Source: an uncultured Lachnotalea sp. (GTDB lineage: Bacteria; Bacillota; Clostridia; Lachnospirales; Lachnospiraceae). From it: DNA of 64,000 nt. Within the stretch, counting starts at the first letter, position 1, and the number at the start of each line of letters is the position of its first letter. The stretch is taken from the NCBI GenBank assembly GCA_947066815.1, contig CAMSZT010000001.1, positions 62,001-126,000 of the forward strand, read 5' to 3'. Below are positions 60,285 to 64,000 of this stretch, one piece after another. The position numbers were made by a program, and so were the translations under genes. The notes beneath the pieces are model-generated. The model saw nothing but the letters and a program-made list of their open reading frames with translations. It was not told the origin of the DNA and did not search any database.

Positions 60285-61381
60285 TCATCGGATGCGGAAC
60301 TGGCCGATCAGGCGGTTCAGGGTCTCTGCCTGGCCGGACAGTTCATTGGAAACCGCCGCGCTCTCCTCCGCCGCCGCAGAGTTGGCCTGAATGACACCGG
60401 AGACTTCCTTGATCCTGCTCTCCACCGAAACGACCATCTCCGATTGCTGGACGCTGGCAAGCGCGATCTCATCCATCAGCGTCTTGATGGAACGGATACA
60501 CTCATTGATGACCTGCACGGCAGAAATAGCAAGGTTCGTGGACTCCGTGCCCGTCTTCACATCCTGGAGAGAACGGCCGATCAGCGTACCGGTGCTCTGG
60601 GCCGACGACTGGTCGATGTTGGTGGTGGCTGTGATCAGCTGCTCCATCTTCTTGTCAGCCTCGGCCGCATAACCCGTAGCCTTATCAACCAGGCCGCTGG
60701 CGTCGCCGCAGCGGACCCGGCTGCTCTGGATCTGCTCCGTGATATCCGTGATATTCGATACCAGGCCGTCCATGGAAACCTTTTGCTGCATGGCCCCCTG
60801 AGACAGCGCCTGGGCCCCTGCGGACACCTGGTTCGCAATATCCGCCATACCAGGTTCAAAAGCGCATCCATCAGACGGCCGGCATAAACGCCGGCCCCCA
60901 CGTAGCCGATGCACTCCTCCCCGTCAAACAACGGAAAATACATGGAAAGGATCATGCTCCCGGTTCCCGGCGATTTCATGATCCCCAGATTCGTCAGCCG
61001 GGGCCCGGCCAAAATGGTGTTGCGAAACTCCTCCAGCGAGTCCCCGCTCCGGGTGGTCATCCCGACGGCATCTTTCGAAGTATGGGTCAAAACATGAGTC
61101 TCCGGAGCAGCGATATAAAGGCCCTAGAAAATCCCCTTGACCGCGGCAAAATCCTCCGTGTACTTCTGCCCTTTCTGCAAAAGCTCCGCATCTTCCGGGG
61201 CCAAAAGAAGCTCTCGGACCTCGCTTCCAAGGGCAAAAGCCGTCATATACTCCTCTGCGGAAGCCACATAATCATTGATGATCGAAGCCCTGGATTCTAC
61301 GGCGTCGATCATCTGGTTGGTAATGTTCCCCTCCACCATGGCGGCCGTGCGGCCCGACACCACAAACCACAAAAGCAACAT
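60285..61381 (-). pseudogene. Methyl-accepting chemotaxis protein, decayed
   Basis: Three chemoreceptor pieces lie in order. 61381-61124 encodes the end of the first TM and the start of a dCACHE-like sensor (ESRASIINDYVASAEEYMTAF), ending in TAG. The sensor resumes at about 61090 (NTILAGPRLTNLGIMKSPG, PLFDGEECIGYVGAGVYAGRLM). A frame change or deletion near 60860 then joins it to a signalling-domain piece ending at 60285 (QVSAGAQALSQGAMQQ, AISAVQVINECIRSIKTLMDEIALAS, SGVIQANSAAAEESAAVSNELS). The HAMP region and the conserved hairpin tip (normally NASIEAARAGE) are missing. It cannot give a working receptor. Confidence 0.85.
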
Positions 61382-61487
61382 GCCGCTTACTATTTACTGC
61401 ACAGATAATTTTAGCACGAAATTTTCCGGCTTTCAAGAGCTCAGTTCCTGTTTGTCCGGTAACCCTTCCGGTCAGGCTGACCGCCCT

Positions 61488-61616
61488 TTATCTCCTCCTC
61501 CTTCCCCCTTCTTTTTTCTTCTCCTGCTCCCTCCTCTCCTCCTCCTTTCTCGCCTCATTACACTCCTCATCTATCTCATAAACAGAATCCTCGTCAATGA
61601 TCAGTCTGGTTTTCAT
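61488..61616 (-). CDS. Very small, highly charged protein, function unknown
   Basis: 42 residues starting MKTRLIIDEDSVYEIDEECN; the second half is almost all Glu, Lys and Arg (from NEARKEEERREQ to the end). The RBS is strong (AGGAGG, 4-base spacing). An upstream in-frame extension to 61721 lacks an RBS. The N-terminal beta-like stretch resembles short conserved Lachnospiraceae proteins, but I assign no function. The G/A-rich run also resembles low-complexity DNA. Confidence 0.5.
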   Translation of the reverse strand: MKTRLIIDEDSVYEIDEECNEARKEEERREQEKKKEGGRRRR

Positions 61617-61754
61617 AAGACCTCCTAATGAGTTTTCAACAATCATCCGTCTCCCTATCATCTTATGCCGCCTCCCCCCGCTTTGGCACCGGCCCATGCA
61701 TACCCCGGCCCGCTCCCGCATACATTAAACAGACAAAAACTATGAGGTGTCATT

Positions 61755-62384
61755 TTGGAACAAATGGACCTAAAGGCAACAGAATTGGACAAAATGACCT
61801 GCAGCTACGATCTTCAGATGGCGAAAGCCGCACTCGCCTATTTCCCTCCCCAGCCAAAGCGCCTCCTGTCTGTGCTGATCAAAGTACAGGAGCTTAAAAA
61901 TACGCTCCGCCTCATCTCCTCCGAAAACGCCGGCTTCTTAAATATCTGCTCCACTCCGGAGAGTACGCCGAAGCAGGGATTTTTTGAGATCTGGAACGAG
62001 ATCAAAGATTACGGGAGCCCGGAGCAGCAGAAAATGTTTGAGCGGCTGAATCAGGCCATCCAGCTCTCCAGTATATACGAGCAGATGTCCCAGGCCTCCT
62101 CACCGGGCGCGGAGTGGCAGGAAGGCCCCGTACCCCGGAGCGCCGAAGAAACAGCCCCCGAAAGGGCGAAGCCGGTTTCAGAAGAAGAACCTCCGGCCCC
62201 CGCGGAGGATGAGTCCGCTCCCGGCCTGGCGGCCGCAAGCCTGGCCGACGGCCTCCCCTCTTCCCGGCCCGCGCCTGCCAAAAAGCCGGATTTCCGCTCC
62301 TGCATCCGGGAATCCCTGAGCCCGGAAGACCAGGCGCTCTTTGATTCCTACAGCGCCATGTTCCACTCGGCAGAAACCCTTTAA
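61755..62384 (+). CDS. Hypothetical protein with helical N-terminus and Pro/Glu-rich middle
   Basis: 209 residues from a TTG at 61755 (GAGGTG five bases upstream). Residues 1-115 are probably helical (MAKAALAYFPPQPKRLLSVLIKVQELKNTL; QQKMFERLNQAIQLSSIYEQM), residues ~116-180 are a disordered Pro/Ala/Glu-rich linker and the C-terminus (SCIRESLSPEDQALFDSYSAMF) is again helical. No signal peptide or membrane helix. It is followed by another unrecognised gene with a similar C-terminal SPEEQ/SPEDQ motif, so the two may function together. Confidence 0.7.
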   Translation: MEQMDLKATELDKMTCSYDLQMAKAALAYFPPQPKRLLSVLIKVQELKNTLRLISSENAGFLNICSTPESTPKQGFFEIWNEIKDYGSPEQQKMFERLNQAIQLSSIYEQMSQASSPGAEWQEGPVPRSAEETAPERAKPVSEEEPPAPAEDESAPGLAAASLADGLPSSRPAPAKKPDFRSCIRESLSPEDQALFDSYSAMFHSAETL

Positions 62385-62385
62385 A

Positions 62386-62434
62386 TAATTGCGAAATCCC
62401 AAAATCCATCGAAATCTCACGTTTCGCAATTATC
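62386..62434. repeat. 49-bp palindromic element (family member D)
   Basis: ATAATTGCGAAA and TTTCGCAATTAT are perfect inverted ends around a short interior (with ACGTTTCGCAATT as in the other copies). It starts two bases after the stop codon at 62384. This appears to be the shortest member of the family. Confidence 0.7.
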
Positions 62435-62469
62435 CAGAACCCACTTCAGGAAAGGAGACGTAACGTTCC

Positions 62470-62934
62470 ATGAACAATTATCACAATCCCTACAGAAATC
62501 CCTATCCCGGCCAGGGGGGCGGGCGCTCCGGAAGTTCCGGCGAATCCCCTGCTTCGGAGCCAAATGCCCAGGCGGCCGGCCACAGGCAGGAAGAAAGCGG
62601 CAATCGGGGCGCCTCTTCCCAAAGCCAGGGACAGAGCACTCCCCCTCCCTCCCAGAAAAACACCGGCTGGCAGAGCGATCCCTCCTTAAAAAACATGGAT
62701 CTAAAAAAACTGGCCTTTCTGTCAGAGCTGGTGGCCGAATCCGGCAACAAGCCCCTGGACGCCCTGCTCCCCTTCCTGATCTCCGCCAACAAGAACGCCA
62801 ATGCCATGGGGCTTCAGTTCAACGACGCAGAGACCGGCCTTCTGCTGGAAGTGCTGAAAAAACACATGAGCCCGGAAGAACAGTCCCGGGTCGACATGCT
62901 CCGGAAAATGGCCGACATGCTGGGGAAAAAATAG
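62470..62934 (+). CDS. Hypothetical protein with disordered N-terminus
   Basis: 154 residues. Residues 1-70 are Asn/Pro/Gly/Ser/Gln-rich and disordered (NNYHNPYRNPYPGQGG); residues ~72-154 are helical (MDLKKLAFLSELVAESGNKPLDALLPFLISANKNANAMG; LLLEVLKKHMSPEEQSRVDML). The helical half resembles a conserved domain I have seen in Lachnospiraceae proteins of unknown role. Start ATG at 62470 with GGAG 12 bases upstream. It is downstream of the 209-residue protein. Confidence 0.72.
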   Translation: MNNYHNPYRNPYPGQGGGRSGSSGESPASEPNAQAAGHRQEESGNRGASSQSQGQSTPPPSQKNTGWQSDPSLKNMDLKKLAFLSELVAESGNKPLDALLPFLISANKNANAMGLQFNDAETGLLLEVLKKHMSPEEQSRVDMLRKMADMLGKK

Positions 62935-62946
62935 CGGACAGCAAAA

Positions 62947-62990
62947 CCCCCGCCAAAAGGCGGGGGCATCTTTGTTTTTATTTTGTTTTT
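62947..62990 (+). terminator. Intrinsic terminator of the 61755-62934 gene pair
   Basis: CCCCCGCC-AAAA-GGCGGGGG perfect stem (62947-62966) followed by CATCTTTGTTTTTATTTTG. Confidence 0.88.
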
Positions 62991-63083
62991 AATCAAGTAG
63001 GGGAGCGGTTCTTTTCCCCTACTCGCCGTGCAGGTGCTGTGTGCCGGTGGCACACGTTTAGCACCGACCGAAGCGGAGCGGAG

Positions 63084-63129
63084 ATGCACGCCGCTCCTGC
63101 GGCATATTCTTCTGTGCGGGCTTGTGCAT
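63084..63129. repeat. Dispersed GC-rich hairpin repeat, copy 2
   Basis: ATGCAC (63084-63089) pairs with GTGCAT (63124-63129). It contains the same core as 52908-52949 (CGCCGCTCCTGCGGCATATTC, TCTGTGCGGGCTTG). It lies between the terminator at 62947 and the tRNA terminator. Confidence 0.7.
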
Positions 63130-63133
63130 AAAG

Positions 63134-63160
63134 AAAAAATCCGGTATGATCCGGATTTTT
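63134..63160 (-). terminator. Terminator after tRNA-Gly
   Basis: AATCCGG/CCGGATT stem (63138-63144 with 63151-63157), followed by TTTTTTC on the minus strand; T run on the plus strand too, so it may work both ways. Confidence 0.75.
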
Positions 63161-63165
63161 CATCG

Positions 63166-63237
63166 AGCGCGAGACGGGATTCGAACCCGCGACCCTCGCC
63201 TTGGCAAGGCGATACTCCACCACTGAGCCACTCGCGC
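63166..63237 (-). tRNA. tRNA-Gly (GCC)
   Basis: A minus-strand cloverleaf: acceptor GCGCGAG/CTCGCGC, D arm with GCTCAGTGGTGGAG, anticodon stem TCGCC/GGCGA around the loop TTGCCAA (anticodon GCC, glycine), T arm GCGGG-TTCGAAT-CCCGT. 3' CCA is not encoded. A terminator follows. Confidence 0.95.
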
Positions 63238-63379
63238 TTATTCTGTTTTTGTCTGCTTTGTTCTGCGAACAAATAGTATAATACTACGCATAGCAGTTTT
63301 TGTCAACACTTTTTTTGAATTTTATCTTTAAATTTAAAATTCAGACTTTTTCCCTTTTTTTCATATTTTGACAGATGTT

Positions 63380-64000
63380 TCAAACCAAGAGCACACTCAT
63401 AAAATACCGGCTGCCCTGCATCCTCCTTGCGGCCAGATTTTCCTTTCTGGCAAACTCGATATCCCGCCAGCATTCCTCCGCCGCCAGCGTCATGTGGGAG
63501 AGCATGATCCCCATGTCGAAACCGTTCCTCCCCCTCCCCGCCCGCAGGGAACGCTGCTCCTTTCTGACGAAGACGTGGATCCGGTTCTGGTACACGATAA
63601 ACCGCCAGGGCTGCCGGTTGAAGGCGGAGGGCGCCAGCCTGGCCGCCTGCAGCATGAGCCTCAGCTCCTCGGTGGAGTCCTCCTTGAACACGCAGAGATC
63701 TTTCAAGGGCAGCCGTTTTGCCCGGAACGACTCCCTGTGCAGCTTCTCGGCCGCATAGCCAAAGGCTACCACCATGACCGGCTCCATCCCGGCCGGCCCC
63801 GAAAGGCCCGCCGTCTTCGCCATCCCCTGATAACAGGTGCCCACACCGTGGCCTGCCATGTAGAGTACGATCTGCTCCAGCAGATAGCCTGCATTGACCA
63901 TGGCATATTCCCCCGGCTCCGAAAAAAACACCATGTAATACGGCGCCTTCACGCGAAAGGGGCCCCGGATCCTGGCCTCCCCGTCCATGGCATTGAATAA
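63380..64000 (-). CDS. Nitroreductase family protein (TM1586-like), 5' end outside window
   Basis: At least 206 codons are visible; the true N-terminus lies past 64000. Segments YYMVFFSEPGEYAMVNAGYLLEQIVLYMAGHGVGTCYQG, VMVVAFGYAAEKLH, AARLAPSAFNRQPWRFIV and FDMGIMLSHMTLAAEE fit the FMN-dependent TM1586-type nitroreductases, which hold two half-domains in one chain. The substrate is unknown. No linked genes are visible. Confidence 0.82.
   Translation of the reverse strand, partial: LFNAMDGEARIRGPFRVKAPYYMVFFSEPGEYAMVNAGYLLEQIVLYMAGHGVGTCYQGMAKTAGLSGPAGMEPVMVVAFGYAAEKLHRESFRAKRLPLKDLCVFKEDSTEELRLMLQAARLAPSAFNRQPWRFIVYQNRIHVFVRKEQRSLRAGRGRNGFDMGIMLSHMTLAAEECWRDIEFARKENLAARRMQGSRYFMSVLLV

Noticed and set aside
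60049-60288. 79-codon minus-strand frame after the chemoreceptor remnant
   Set aside because: It overlaps the hairpin at 60134-60171, has no clear RBS and no recognisable features.

Overview
The window looks like the chromosome of an anaerobic, spore-forming, fairly GC-rich clostridium, most likely a Lachnospiraceae relative. The evidence is a gpr-spoIIP sporulation pair, pyruvate phosphate dikinase, a ferredoxin-dependent 2-oxoacid oxidoreductase, many MATE exporters, Rpn-type nuclease remnants and a YolD/Y-family polymerase pair. I cannot name the species from sequence alone.

Layout. 0-3 kb: a hemerythrin-receiver fusion protein and a YitT-type membrane protein. 3-20 kb: a large, almost wholly minus-strand catabolic region. 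It holds an M29-type peptidase gene, a GntR/FCD regulator, a branched-chain-type ABC importer (livGFKHM order, with a nitrilase-family amidohydrolase inside it), an N-acyl-D-amino-acid deacylase, an aminotransferase, an Asp/Glu racemase, a ferredoxin, succinyl-CoA-synthetase-like sucCD and korABC. Read together these suggest a route from N-acyl-D-glutamate or D-glutamate (or a similar D-amino acid) to L-amino acid, 2-oxoacid, acyl-CoA and finally acid plus ATP. Two promoters in the region carry the same palindrome, ATTGTnTACAAT, a probable operator for the local GntR protein. 20-27.6 kb: a decayed Rpn nuclease gene, a YihS-like sugar isomerase and two divergent hybrid histidine kinases. 27.6-33.2 kb: a BlaI/BlaR1-type pair, spoIIP, gpr and a CarD-family regulator.

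33.3-39.6 kb holds a compact VanG-type operon: vanR, vanS, a D-Ala-D-Ser ligase, a vanXY carboxypeptidase and a vanT membrane serine racemase. By family knowledge this set makes peptidoglycan precursors ending in D-Ala-D-Ser, with low-level vancomycin tolerance; many such clusters are cryptic. 39.6-48.4 kb has a second Rpn remnant and a six-gene minus-strand operon: a MATE protein with an apparent internal deletion, a response regulator, a sensor kinase, a lipoprotein, an ABC ATPase and a permease.

48.6-53.8 kb carries a Y-family polymerase with YolD behind an SOS-like box, a MATE exporter divergent from a MerR regulator with a textbook 19-bp-spacer promoter, and a PIN toxin-like gene with a 58-codon partner. 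54-60 kb holds ppdK, hslO, a methyltransferase and another MATE exporter. 60-64 kb holds a decayed chemoreceptor, three unrecognised small genes, a tRNA-Gly and the 3' part of a nitroreductase-family gene that runs off the window.

Between genes there are at least three families of palindromic elements. One (at about 17.2, 27.6, 39.6 and 62.4 kb) ends in (A)GG(T/C)AATTGCGAAAC-like inverted repeats and looks like a MITE or REP family.
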